64,000 bases of DNA from a virus: the IMG/VR virus record IMGVR_UViG_3300030012_002528, positions 28,262-92,261 of that record; one strand, written 5' to 3'. Of the stretch, positions 1-7,477 are shown piece by piece (the stretch's first letter is position 1; the number at the start of each line of letters is the position of its first letter). The translations under genes and the position numbers were made by a program. The notes under the pieces are model-generated. The model was not told the origin of the DNA and did no database searches. It saw only the letters and a program-made list of their open reading frames with translations.

Positions 1-246
1 GTCTCTCAACAGTGTTTCTATTTCTTTAGGTACGTCTATTACTTCGTTAAATAATTGCTTACAGTGTGTGTAAATTTCTTTTATTTTGAAAAGACACTCT
101 TGGGAAGTAGATACAAGTAAAAACTTAACATACTTATCTGACTCTTCTTCTTCAGACAATTCCTGTGCTTTTTCCATAAGTTTTTCGTATAACTCAACGT
201 TGTACTTTACAACGTTTTCTACATACTTTAATTGCTCTTTATTCAT
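1..246 (-). CDS. Hypothetical protein, C-terminus outside window
   Basis: An open frame on the minus strand starts with ATG at 246 and runs off the left edge, so only the first 82 residues are visible. They are charged and helical, rich in Glu and Lys (start MNKEQLKYVENVVKYN), with a heptad-like pattern that suggests coiled coil or helical bundle. No family is recognised. It lies two bases downstream of the next minus-strand gene, so it belongs to the same operon. Confidence 0.7.
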   Translation of the reverse strand, partial: MNKEQLKYVENVVKYNVELYEKLMEKAQELSEEEESDKYVKFLLVSTSQECLFKIKEIYTHCKQLFNEVIDVPKEIETLLRD

Positions 247-248
247 AA

Positions 249-464
249 TTACTTATTTTCTTTAAGGTCTCTTACTGTGTCTTCTAATGCTCTTGATAAT
301 TGCTCATCTGTCGCATGTAAAAAGAACTTATCAGCTTGACCTGTATTTCTATAATTTTTAACTCTGAAAGTTGCTCTTAGTATTTCCATTACCGAAAGGT
401 CTTGGTTATTTTTGATAGCTTCTGACATCAAGTCTGCAATATGTGATTTTCTTAGTGATTCCAT
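249..464 (-). CDS. Hypothetical small helical protein (71 aa)
   Basis: A 71-residue protein with no recognised family, composed of predicted helices (MESLRKSHIADLMSEAI). Its ATG overlaps the stop codon of the upstream minus-strand gene by one base (TAATG), a typical translational coupling arrangement in this genome. It is followed after two bases by the gene at the left edge. Confidence 0.7.
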   Translation of the reverse strand: MESLRKSHIADLMSEAIKNNQDLSVMEILRATFRVKNYRNTGQADKFFLHATDEQLSRALEDTVRDLKENK

Positions 465-1072
465 TATTCTTCGATTACATCTCCTTTAATTCTTATAACA
501 AACACATCTTTATCCGTGTGTACTTTTAACCTTTTATCTATTAGTCCAGGTATCTTTGTATTATACTTTATAGTCATAGTCATATTCTCTCCTTCTTTCA
601 AAGATTTCTTATTATGGACAACAGAAAAACAAGAACAAACCTTAGTAAAGATATTATTAAGAGGTATTTCATCAGTTGTAAAATGCTCATAGTCTCCTCT
701 ACAATTTATTAAATCAATTTTAAACGCTGAAGTAGATACAGGAGCGTTGAGGGTAAGGGGTTCTCTGTAATCTATAACTATGATATCCTCCACAATATCT
801 ATGCTGGTTTTTTCAAAATCATGGACTCTTACAGCTACCCCTCTCCCCTCAAACTCCTTAATGTCGTGCCATAAATTTTCTGGACAAACTTCTTCTGCAA
901 CTTTTGTCTTGGCTTTTAACACACACCCACACTGGTTACAAGTATCAAGAGCTTTGTTCCTATGTTCACACGCTAAACATGTCTCGTATCTTATCTCGTT
1001 GAAAGGAAGCTTTTTACCTAAGAAGTGGTTAGCCCACCCCTTCAATATTCTTTTTGGCCTTATCTTACCCAT
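464..1072 (-). CDS. Zinc-ribbon protein with DUF1573-like C-terminal domain
   Basis: The 202-residue protein has two visible parts. Residues about 30-67 hold a Cys-rich knuckle (CLACEHR, then CNQCGC and EVCPENLW), a pattern that resembles a small zinc-ribbon family common in Bacteroidota and phage genomes. Residues about 105-200 resemble a DUF1573-type immunoglobulin-like beta sandwich: CSC, then KEGENMTMTIKYNTKIPG and a closing RIKGDV strand. The function is unknown; the combination suggests a small virion-associated or adhesion-type protein. It overlaps the upstream gene by 8 nt. Confidence 0.7.
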   Translation of the reverse strand: MGKIRPKRILKGWANHFLGKKLPFNEIRYETCLACEHRNKALDTCNQCGCVLKAKTKVAEEVCPENLWHDIKEFEGRGVAVRVHDFEKTSIDIVEDIIVIDYREPLTLNAPVSTSAFKIDLINCRGDYEHFTTDEIPLNNIFTKVCSCFSVVHNKKSLKEGENMTMTIKYNTKIPGLIDKRLKVHTDKDVFVIRIKGDVIEE

Positions 1073-1469
1073 TCTTCATTAGTTTTGGATTAAACCTAGT
1101 CCTAAAAAACCATATTTTATTAACTTTTTCTTTTTTAGCTTTCTCTATCAAGGTAGACATTCTTTCTAACTTAGACTTGAATATTGATAAGTTTTTTTCT
1201 ATCTTACCCTTGTCTTCTTGATTTCTATACGAACCTTTATCCACAACTCTTTGTAACATATTTATTGAGTTGTGTAATGAGGATAGTGTGTAATATAAGG
1301 TTCCAAAGTTAGGAATTCTGTAGGTGACGTTATCTGTTTTGGATATATCTTCTAGAAGCTCTTCTAACAGTGTCCAATAAAAAGCTTCTGCAGCTTCTCT
1401 GTCCCCTCCCCTCTTTTCAAATTCATCTAGGACATCACCTAAGAAATATATCTTATCCTCTAATTTCAT
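1065..1469 (-). CDS. Hypothetical helical protein (134 aa)
   Basis: The protein is mostly alpha-helical and basic at its C-terminus (residues about 85-134 rich in Lys). No motif is recognised. It is the second gene of the minus-strand operon, overlapping both neighbours (17 nt with the upstream gene, 8 nt with the downstream one), so it is very probably translated. Confidence 0.65.
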   Translation of the reverse strand: MKLEDKIYFLGDVLDEFEKRGGDREAAEAFYWTLLEELLEDISKTDNVTYRIPNFGTLYYTLSSLHNSINMLQRVVDKGSYRNQEDKGKIEKNLSIFKSKLERMSTLIEKAKKEKVNKIWFFRTRFNPKLMKNG

Positions 1470-1833
1470 CCTTCATGTACAGCATCTGAACTGCAATATT
1501 ATCATAATCCTTAATAGATTCTTTTAGCTTCTCTAAATCAGGATTTAATAATTTTCTATTTTTCTTAGGGTGAAGTAAGATTAATTCTTTTTTCTTTAGC
1601 CTAGAAATCATGGTAGTCACATTTTGATGTGTTTTTATACCTAAGTTAGCAGAAATAACTTTATTTTTAAAGTCTTTAGAATTTATATCATATAAGAAAC
1701 ATAAAGTAAGTAAATCAATGTCTCTTTTTGTCATATGTATTGTTGTAGCACTGTATATTTCTAATAACTTTTGAATTAAATCAACTTTATCTGAGTACCT
1801 TAGAAAAAAAGGTAATGTTCTAAATTGAGCCAT
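1453..1833 (-). CDS. Putative winged-helix DNA-binding protein
   Basis: First gene of the leftward operon, 126 aa. Residues about 35-95 look like a winged helix-turn-helix: a helix at TKRDIDLLTLCFLYDI, a turn and a recognition helix around THQNVTTMISRLKKKELI, followed by a basic wing. This is an inference from pattern, reminiscent of MarR-like folds. Sitting at the head of the minus-strand operon next to the divergent promoters, it is a candidate transcription regulator, possibly of the late genes. Confidence 0.6.
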   Translation of the reverse strand: MAQFRTLPFFLRYSDKVDLIQKLLEIYSATTIHMTKRDIDLLTLCFLYDINSKDFKNKVISANLGIKTHQNVTTMISRLKKKELILLHPKKNRKLLNPDLEKLKESIKDYDNIAVQMLYMKDEIRG

Positions 1834-1860
1834 ATGTTTTCTTTAAAAAGCTTTCTTAAA

Positions 1861-1927
1861 TCCTACCCCCTACAACCCTTCCCCTCAAACCCCCTATAGT
1901 CCCCCTTTCTCCCCTTCCCTTAAGAAG
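1861..1927 (-). promoter_or_regulatory. G-rich 5' leader of the leftward operon
   Basis: On the minus strand this 60-base stretch is almost pure purine with seven runs of three to five G. It lies between the minus-strand promoter and the ATG at 1833, so it would be the 5' untranslated region of the mRNA. The G-run pattern satisfies a G-quadruplex rule in DNA and RNA. Confidence 0.6.
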
Positions 1928-1933
1928 ACAATG

Positions 1934-1965
1934 CAATTATAGTAAAAATATATGACATTTGCAAG
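1934..1965 (-). promoter_or_regulatory. Minus-strand promoter of the leftward operon
   Basis: On the minus strand CTTG is followed after exactly 20 bases by TATAATTG, a near match to the Bacteroidota TTTG-N19/20-TAnnTTTG promoter. Transcription would start near 1928 and give a leader of about 95 bases before the gene at 1833. Confidence 0.55.
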
Positions 1966-1967
1966 CG

Positions 1968-1999
1968 TTTGTGGATAAACATTGGTTTATATAAAATAG
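1968..1999 (+). promoter_or_regulatory. Plus-strand promoter with DnaA box
   Basis: TTTG at 1968 is followed after 20 bases by TAAAATAG, an imperfect -7 element, giving a start near 2005 just before the GTG at 2022. A perfect DnaA box (TGTGGATAA, 1970-1978) overlaps the -33 element, so an initiator bound there would compete with polymerase. Confidence 0.5.
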
Positions 2000-2021
2000 A
2001 AATAAAATATGTAATTTACTT

Positions 2022-2300
2022 GTGTATGTCAAAAGTGTTTTGTATATTGCAGAAAATAAACCTTTAGTTATGTATAATGATGTAGAATTACTAGATAGAG
2101 AGTACTTCCATGATTATAGGGATTGTGTATTAGATTATGTATCAGATGATTTATTAGACGATGACCTGTATGACGAAATAGGACAACAATTAGAAGATGT
2201 TGTGTTTGAAATGTTTTTATTCAGCATAAAATGTGGTATAGCAACACATTTAGTAGAAACTTTTTTGAAAAAATTTAAAGACCAATTGAATAATGAGTAG
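2022..2300 (+). CDS. Hypothetical acidic protein (92 aa), GTG start
   Basis: First gene of the rightward recombination operon. The 92 residues are strongly acidic in the middle (a run of Asp and Leu around residues 38-56) and helical at the C-terminus. No family is recognised. The GTG at 2022 is the only start downstream of the predicted transcription start. The gene overlaps recA by 8 nt, which implies coupling. Confidence 0.6.
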   Translation: MYVKSVLYIAENKPLVMYNDVELLDREYFHDYRDCVLDYVSDDLLDDDLYDEIGQQLEDVVFEMFLFSIKCGIATHLVETFLKKFKDQLNNE

Positions 2301-3282
2301 TAGACTCGATGATGCTCTAGCCAAGCTAAACAAAAACTTCGGCTCAGGTTCGGTATTTCATTTAGGAGAAAATGAAGCATTTGAAAAACTAGAAAGAATA
2401 CCAACAGGCTCGCTTGGTCTTGATGTTATTACAGGAGGAGGCTATCCCCTTGGACGAATCATTGAGCTATTTGGGTGGGAGTCTTCAGGAAAGAGTACAC
2501 TGTGCATACACGCGATAGCACAAGCTCAATCAATGGGACAGAAGTGTGCATTTGTTGATATGGAACATGCATTCGATAAAAACTATGCAGAATCATTAGG
2601 AGTAGACACCGAAGACCTTATATTTTGTCAACCAGGTAGTGGAGAAGAAGCTATAGAAATAACTAAAACACTCGCTGACACAGGAGAAGTGGGGTTAGTT
2701 GTAGTAGATTCAGTAGCCACTATGGTTCCTTCTGTTGAAGCAGAGGGAGAAGCTGGCGAAAGCAAGATGGGCGTACACGCAAGACTTATGTCGCAAGCTA
2801 TGCGTGTTCTATCCCCTATTGCAAGTAAAAATAACTGTACACTAATTTTCGTAAATCAGCTCCGACACAAGATAGGAGTTATGTATGGTTCCCCAGATGT
2901 TACCACTGGTGGAAATGCACTTAAATTTTATTCATCAATACGTATTAAACTTACTTCTAGCAAGTCTGCTGGTAATAAAGAGAAGGTTGACGGTGTTGAT
3001 AGACAAGTATCTAACTTAGTTACCGCAACAACGGAGAAAAACAAAACACATCCTCCGCTACAAAAGCATTCTTTTCAGCTAAGATTCGGTATAGGTATAG
3101 ATGCAAAAGAAGAAATAGTAGACATGGCTATAGGTCTGGGTCTCATAGACAAAAAAGGCGCATGGTATAGTTATGAAGGAACACAACTTGGTCAAGGAAA
3201 AAAAGCAGTGTTTGCTTTACTCGAAGAAAACCCTGACCTTGAAGATACTTTGAAAGAGCAAATAATTAAACATTACAATTAA
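2293..3282 (+). CDS. recA: RecA-like recombinase
   Basis: A 329-residue RecA/UvsX-class strand-exchange ATPase. Walker A is at residues 61-69 (GWESSGKST), the catalytic Glu and conserved Asp lie in VDMEHAFD, Walker B is GLVVVDS, and the L2-type segment NQLRHKIGVMYGSP is followed by TTGGNALKFYSS, which is the bacterial RecA signature rather than the T4 UvsX one. The C-terminal domain is shorter than in cellular RecA (about 350 aa). It would load on single-stranded DNA for recombination-dependent replication and repair. It abuts the PhoH-like gene (TAATG overlap). Confidence 0.95.
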   Translation: MSSRLDDALAKLNKNFGSGSVFHLGENEAFEKLERIPTGSLGLDVITGGGYPLGRIIELFGWESSGKSTLCIHAIAQAQSMGQKCAFVDMEHAFDKNYAESLGVDTEDLIFCQPGSGEEAIEITKTLADTGEVGLVVVDSVATMVPSVEAEGEAGESKMGVHARLMSQAMRVLSPIASKNNCTLIFVNQLRHKIGVMYGSPDVTTGGNALKFYSSIRIKLTSSKSAGNKEKVDGVDRQVSNLVTATTEKNKTHPPLQKHSFQLRFGIGIDAKEEIVDMAIGLGLIDKKGAWYSYEGTQLGQGKKAVFALLEENPDLEDTLKEQIIKHYN

Positions 3283-3956
3283 TGAGAGAGGACTTAAGTA
3301 CTAGAAGGACAAAAACCAACCCGTCTTTTAAGTACGAATTAAGTGAGGAACAAAAGCTAGCAAAAGAACAAATTCTTGACTCTAAGATTGCTATTATCAC
3401 TGGGAAGGCAGGTACGTCTAAGACATTCCTAGCATCACAGATAGCTTTGGATTTATTTCTAAAAGGTGGAGTAGAAAGAATGTTTATAGCTAGGCCTCAA
3501 GTCTCTACAGAAGACATGGGTTACCTTCCAGGTAACAAAGACGAGAAGATGCGCCAGTGGTGTGCTCCTGTTATAGAAAATATGGAGATACTGAGAGAGA
3601 ACGGTAAGAAGGAGGTAGAAAAGTGGCTAAAAGATGGGCAACTAGAACTACTTCCCCTACAGTTTGCTAGAGGTAGAACCATAACTAATAGTATAATGAT
3701 TGTAGATGAAGCACAGAACCTAACTAAACTTCAGACATATCTATTTTGTACAAGACTTGGTAAAGGTTCTTTGATGATATTTACAGGAGACCTTAAACAG
3801 AATGACTTAAAACAACCTAGTAGAAGTGGCTTTGCTCAACTGATTGAAACTTCGAACAAACTAGACGAGATGGTTCATGTGGAACTACAACAAAATTATA
3901 GAGACCCTATTGTTGCTAAATTTATGGAACAGTATGAAAAAGTTTGCGGCTGGTAA
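3282..3956 (+). CDS. phoH: PhoH-like P-loop ATPase
   Basis: A 224-residue PhoH-family protein. The P-loop is GKAGTSKTF near residue 42, followed by the family motif RPQVSTEDMGYLPG, a Walker B IMIVDEAQNL and the sensor segment FTGDLKQND. PhoH proteins resemble the helicase core of SF1 enzymes and are common in marine phages; the role is unproven but nucleic-acid linked. It directly follows recA with a one-base overlap. Confidence 0.93.
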   Translation: MREDLSTRRTKTNPSFKYELSEEQKLAKEQILDSKIAIITGKAGTSKTFLASQIALDLFLKGGVERMFIARPQVSTEDMGYLPGNKDEKMRQWCAPVIENMEILRENGKKEVEKWLKDGQLELLPLQFARGRTITNSIMIVDEAQNLTKLQTYLFCTRLGKGSLMIFTGDLKQNDLKQPSRSGFAQLIETSNKLDEMVHVELQQNYRDPIVAKFMEQYEKVCGW

Positions 3957-4432
3957 TGTGGATTTACGATGATAAAAAGATAGACTCTATAGAAAGAGTT
4001 CCCAAAGAAGCTATTGGATTTGTTTATTGTATAACTAACTTATCCAAGAACAGGATGTATATAGGCAAGAAAAGTTTATACCATTGGAAACGAGTTGGAA
4101 TAAAACGTTTTCAAGAATTTAAACTCAATGGTATAGAAGTTAAAAGACATAAAAATAAAAAAAAGTCTAAAAAAGGCTTGCCTGTTTGGGTTTATAAGGC
4201 TAAATTAGAGTCCGATTGGTTATTGTATACAGGTTCTAACGAACAACTAAACAAAGATATAGCTAATGGAGACCAATTTGAAAAACACATATGGGAGTTT
4301 TCTAACTGTGAAAAGAAACTTTCTTTTTTAGAAACGGAAGCTCAATTTAAGATGGACGTTATTAGGGACAACGGTAAGTATTATAACGGAAACATCTTAG
4401 GGAAATATTTCCCAAATGACCTAAATTGTTAA
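3956..4432 (+). CDS. Putative GIY-YIG nuclease
   Basis: The N-terminus carries GFVYCITNLSKNRMYIGKK, matching the GIY-YIG core (Y...YIGKK), and later Lys/Arg clusters, SDWLLYTGS and an FLETEAQF segment that are shared by a phage nuclease family. The start is placed at the ATG at 3956 (MWIYDDKK), which overlaps the phoH stop as TAATG; a TTG twelve bases upstream is less likely. It probably cuts DNA, either as a homing-type or a repair enzyme; 158 aa. Confidence 0.75.
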   Translation: MWIYDDKKIDSIERVPKEAIGFVYCITNLSKNRMYIGKKSLYHWKRVGIKRFQEFKLNGIEVKRHKNKKKSKKGLPVWVYKAKLESDWLLYTGSNEQLNKDIANGDQFEKHIWEFSNCEKKLSFLETEAQFKMDVIRDNGKYYNGNILGKYFPNDLNC

Positions 4433-4433
4433 G

Positions 4434-5423
4434 ATGGCTATAAAGGATATTATACGTAAAAATATCGCTGAAATACTAGAGATATATGCTAAACATGGTA
4501 ATTTTACATACACAGCAGAGGAGTTTTGTAAAAAGCATAAGTACAAATACTCTGATTCTTGGAGAAGAGCTGTAAGTAGATACATAAACTCTTTACCTGA
4601 AATTGAAGCTGACGAAGCATTAAAAGAAGAAGCACAAAGTATTAGTCCTGCAAGAGTGCTAATATTTGATATAGAGACAGCCCCTCTAATGGCTAACATA
4701 TGGAGCCTATGGAATCAAAATGTAGGGTATAATTTATCTATGCTAGAGTCAGACTGGTTTATCATTACGTGGTCTGCTAAGTGGCTCTTTGAAGAAAAAA
4801 TATACACAGGAAAACTTACCCCAAAAGAAGCTAAAGAGCAAAACGATTCTAGAATAGTAAGAAACTTTTGGGAACTATTAAACGAAGCAGACATAGTTAT
4901 TGCACACAACGGAGATAAATTTGATATCAAAAGAGTTAACACTCGCTTCCTGAAGCTAGGACTACACCCCCCAGCACCGTACCAGACTATTGACACTCTT
5001 AAACATGTCAGGAAGAAGTTTAACATCTCTTCGAACAAACTAGATTATGTAGCACAGTTCCTTGAATTAGGGGAGAAGATGAAAACTGGTGGCTTTGAGT
5101 TATGGAAAGGTTGTATGGAAGGACAACAAGAGTCACTAGATAAGATGGAGGAGTATAACATCAAAGATGTAACCCTTCTAGAGGAAGTATATTTAAGAAT
5201 ACGTTCTTGGATTACCCCCCACCCAAATATGGGACTACATATAGGGGAGAATGTTACTTGTTGTGCAACGTGTGGAAGCTCAGACCTATCTGTTGTAGGC
5301 ACCTATAAGACTTATATGTCTGAGTATGATGCACTTAGATGTAATTCTTGCGGAAGTGTTAACAGGTCAAGAGCCAGTTCACTTACAACAGAAGCTCGTA
5401 AACTCCTAACTAAATCAATATAA
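4434..5423 (+). CDS. DEDD-family 3'-5' exonuclease with N-terminal HTH and C-terminal zinc ribbon
   Basis: Residues 1-55 look like a helix-turn-helix. Residues about 72-240 are an RNase H-fold exonuclease: VLIFDIETAP (motif I, DxE), IAHNGDKFDIKRV (motif II) and YNIKDVTLLEEV (motif III), so all metal-binding acids are present. Near the C-terminus there are paired cysteines CATCGSS and CNSCGS, a zinc ribbon. It probably processes DNA ends with RecA and the GIY-YIG nuclease in the same operon. Compare the degenerate relative at 30919. Confidence 0.88.
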   Translation: MAIKDIIRKNIAEILEIYAKHGNFTYTAEEFCKKHKYKYSDSWRRAVSRYINSLPEIEADEALKEEAQSISPARVLIFDIETAPLMANIWSLWNQNVGYNLSMLESDWFIITWSAKWLFEEKIYTGKLTPKEAKEQNDSRIVRNFWELLNEADIVIAHNGDKFDIKRVNTRFLKLGLHPPAPYQTIDTLKHVRKKFNISSNKLDYVAQFLELGEKMKTGGFELWKGCMEGQQESLDKMEEYNIKDVTLLEEVYLRIRSWITPHPNMGLHIGENVTCCATCGSSDLSVVGTYKTYMSEYDALRCNSCGSVNRSRASSLTTEARKLLTKSI

Positions 5424-5782
5424 TGAGTAAGCCAATATTTTTAGAAGTACAAGCCTACTACCACACTAAAGAAACTTCTTTAAAAGAAGATGCGTGTATG
5501 GAATGTCTGAAAGAAGCTAACGAAAAAGCAGAAGTTCTAGGACTTCCTGCAGAAAGCTTAGAAGAAGAGTGTGATAGTATATGTGGAGAAACCATAGATG
5601 AAGATACTACTGGTTTAGAAACTGAATCTATGATTATTAAACTACAAGATATAAAGAGTATATCTAAGTCTAAGAAGGGTAATGCCATTATACAGACTCA
5701 GGGGTCTTTTTTGCCAAGAATGTACGCAACGAAGTACAAGGATTTAATGGAAAAAATAAAAGACTTAATTATCATTATATGA
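5423..5782 (+). CDS. Hypothetical protein (119 aa)
   Basis: Two regions are visible: an acidic Cys-containing N-terminal half (cysteines near residues 22, 25, 49 and 53, possibly metal binding) and a basic C-terminal half of beta character ending in a helix. No family is recognised. The ATG overlaps the stop of the exonuclease gene (TAATG), and the next gene overlaps its own end by four bases, so it is a coupled member of the operon. Confidence 0.65.
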   Translation: MSKPIFLEVQAYYHTKETSLKEDACMECLKEANEKAEVLGLPAESLEEECDSICGETIDEDTTGLETESMIIKLQDIKSISKSKKGNAIIQTQGSFLPRMYATKYKDLMEKIKDLIIII

Positions 5783-5991
5783 CCTTAGAGGGAAAACATA
5801 TAAAGATATTATCAGACATATCTCGTGCGTGGTATGAGTACTCTCAAAAAGGTTTGACTGGGGAGGAAATAGAAGAAGTCTTATTTGAATCCCTTCAAGT
5901 GTACAAAGAAATAGACGATTTTGATATTCAACTAATTATTGATGAGGTAAAGCTTAGAATAAAGCACGATATTGATAAAAACCTCAACTAA
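5779..5991 (+). CDS. Hypothetical small protein (70 aa)
   Basis: A 70-residue acidic helical protein, last gene of the recA operon, starting at an ATGA overlap with the previous stop. No motif is recognised. Confidence 0.6.
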   Translation: MTLEGKHIKILSDISRAWYEYSQKGLTGEEIEEVLFESLQVYKEIDDFDIQLIIDEVKLRIKHDIDKNLN

Positions 5992-6000
5992 CGTAATAAA

Positions 6001-6032
6001 TTTGGATAATTAAAATATTATTATTATCTTGT
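6001..6032 (+). promoter_or_regulatory. Promoter upstream of 6094
   Basis: TTTG at 6001 is followed after 20 bases by TATCTTGT, close to TAnnTTTG. The sequence continues the frequently seen TTTGGATAAT context. It would begin a transcript near 6038 and drive the holin-like operon. Confidence 0.6.
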
Positions 6033-6093
6033 AGCTTAGTTTTCTATTAAAATTAGGCTATAATATTTTCTATGTGTTTAACAACAAGGTCAA

Positions 6094-6351
6094 ATGGCTA
6101 GAAGAGGAAAGTATAAACCTATAAAAGAAGAAAACTTTTGGGAGGCAAGGGGTAGATACGAAGACATGAAACAATCGGGGGAACTGTACAAAATGGACCC
6201 TAAAATGGTTGGATTATGGGCGTATGACATGCCTAAATTTTTAGAGTTAGATGCAACTCTAGAAAAATGGGAGGAAGAAAAAACAGAGGAACCTATAGAT
6301 TCCAAAGAGAATAAAGGAGTTGTTTGGTATAATAACAATGATTTAAAATGA
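6094..6351 (+). CDS. Hypothetical protein (85 aa)
   Basis: A basic N-terminus (MARRGKYKPIKEENFWEARG) is followed by an acidic C-terminus. This pattern resembles small conserved phage proteins of unknown role, but I cannot name a family. It begins the operon that leads to the holin-like gene and overlaps the next small reading frame. Confidence 0.65.
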   Translation: MARRGKYKPIKEENFWEARGRYEDMKQSGELYKMDPKMVGLWAYDMPKFLELDATLEKWEEEKTEEPIDSKENKGVVWYNNNDLK

Positions 6352-6431
6352 AAAGAAGAATTTGTTTATTTGTGAAATGGATTACATCAGGTAAAGTTTG
6401 CCTTGGATGGTGCACACTTAAAAAAGACTAG
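6348..6431 (+). CDS. Tiny basic peptide (27 aa)
   Basis: A 27-residue frame starting at ATG 6348, in an ATGA overlap with the preceding stop. It is basic with three cysteines (MKRRICLFVKWITSGKVCLG). The tight overlap argues that it is translated; nothing else supports a function. Confidence 0.4.
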   Translation: MKRRICLFVKWITSGKVCLGWCTLKKD

Positions 6432-6437
6432 ATAAAA

Positions 6438-6512
6438 GTGTCAATAGAAACTGCTATAGTGATGCTAATATTATTATCGTATATAATTATTGACAAAATA
6501 AGACAAAAATGA
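6438..6512 (+). CDS. Tiny membrane peptide (24 aa)
   Basis: A 24-residue frame with GTG start at 6438 that is nearly all one hydrophobic helix (IETAIVMLILLSYIIID) with a basic end. Its stop overlaps the ATG of the holin-like gene (ATGA). The position before a holin-like gene suggests a lysis accessory or regulator, an inference only. Confidence 0.4.
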   Translation: MSIETAIVMLILLSYIIIDKIRQK

Positions 6513-6751
6513 GAAAGTTTTTTAAAGCAATGTTTTCAGAAGGAGGAGAAGTATCCTCTAAGAGAGTAGTAACAGCGATGTGCCTGCTTTTTATGCTAAT
6601 TGCTTTTACATCAAACTTGTTTTGTGATTACACTGTAGAACAACACATGTTTGAGTCCTTACAATGGATAGTTATGGCAGGACTAGGGTTCACAGCCTCA
6701 GAAAAATTTTCCGAAATAATAAGTAAAAGAAAAAACCAAAACCATGAGTAA
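6509..6751 (+). CDS. Putative holin
   Basis: An 80-residue protein with two predicted transmembrane helices (residues about 20-39 and 48-66), a short loop and a basic C-terminus. The layout SSKRVVTAMCLLFMLI then GLGFTASEKFSE resembles small Bacteroidota phage holin-like proteins. It would permeabilise the inner membrane for the muralytic enzymes encoded at 27.9 and 44.8 kb. It overlaps the 24-aa membrane peptide and the next gene. Confidence 0.6.
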   Translation: MRKFFKAMFSEGGEVSSKRVVTAMCLLFMLIAFTSNLFCDYTVEQHMFESLQWIVMAGLGFTASEKFSEIISKRKNQNHE

Positions 6752-7466
6752 AAAAGTTTACACTATTGTAGGTAACCGATACGGGGGAGAAATAACAATA
6801 GGGAAAGTTTCTCAAGAATTTTGTGATTATTGGAAATATAAGGACCCAGAGGAGATTGAGTCTTACATCCTTGAAGGGTGGGAAGACAATGAAGATGAGT
6901 CTATTCCAAACATGATTAATGGCGAGGACAAATATTGGCACGACCTAGACGATATCTTACATTTTTATGGAAGCCACGCTGAAGGGAGCTTAACTTTGAT
7001 AGACACAGACACCGAAGAAGAAAGAAAGGTAGAACATCAATTCTTATGGGGCCGAGAAGGCGGTTTCTTTGATACTGAGGAGCCTGATTGGGATAATTTG
7101 TATGCAGAGCTCACTGAAGAGGATTACGTGCCTGTAATCGCTTGTATGAGCCAAGAGAAGGGATGGATAAATACTTGGACTCTAGAGCTTGAAGAAGGAG
7201 AAGAGTTTGATGATAAGAAACTTTCTGCTGGAATACTTGAAACTAACTTTGGAGAGTTTGTAGAAAAGCTCTACTATGATGGTAAAGAATTAGAAGACGA
7301 TGGTGGGGGGAGTACTAATGGGAAAGGATTCATTGTAAACCTTGGATGGTTTAACACAAAATGGACAGATAGTCTTGAACAATATGCCCCAGGTAGTGAG
7401 GGGCTTAAAGAAGCATTACAAGAATTAACGGAACAGCTAAAATGGGAAGCTGAAAATAACATTTAA
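6744..7466 (+). CDS. Hypothetical acidic protein (240 aa)
   Basis: A strongly acidic protein with many aromatic residues. The N-terminal part (KVYTIVGNRYGGEITIGK) looks like a beta-rich domain. No family is recognised. It overlaps the holin-like gene by 8 nt, so it is cotranscribed, and it is followed after 11 bases by the repeat protein. Confidence 0.7.
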   Translation: MSKKVYTIVGNRYGGEITIGKVSQEFCDYWKYKDPEEIESYILEGWEDNEDESIPNMINGEDKYWHDLDDILHFYGSHAEGSLTLIDTDTEEERKVEHQFLWGREGGFFDTEEPDWDNLYAELTEEDYVPVIACMSQEKGWINTWTLELEEGEEFDDKKLSAGILETNFGEFVEKLYYDGKELEDDGGGSTNGKGFIVNLGWFNTKWTDSLEQYAPGSEGLKEALQELTEQLKWEAENNI

Positions 7467-7477
7467 AAATAAATAAA

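Noticed and set aside
780-1082. A 100-codon frame opposite the zinc-ribbon gene
   Set aside because: It is a shadow of the minus-strand gene, which has clear domains and overlaps its neighbours properly.
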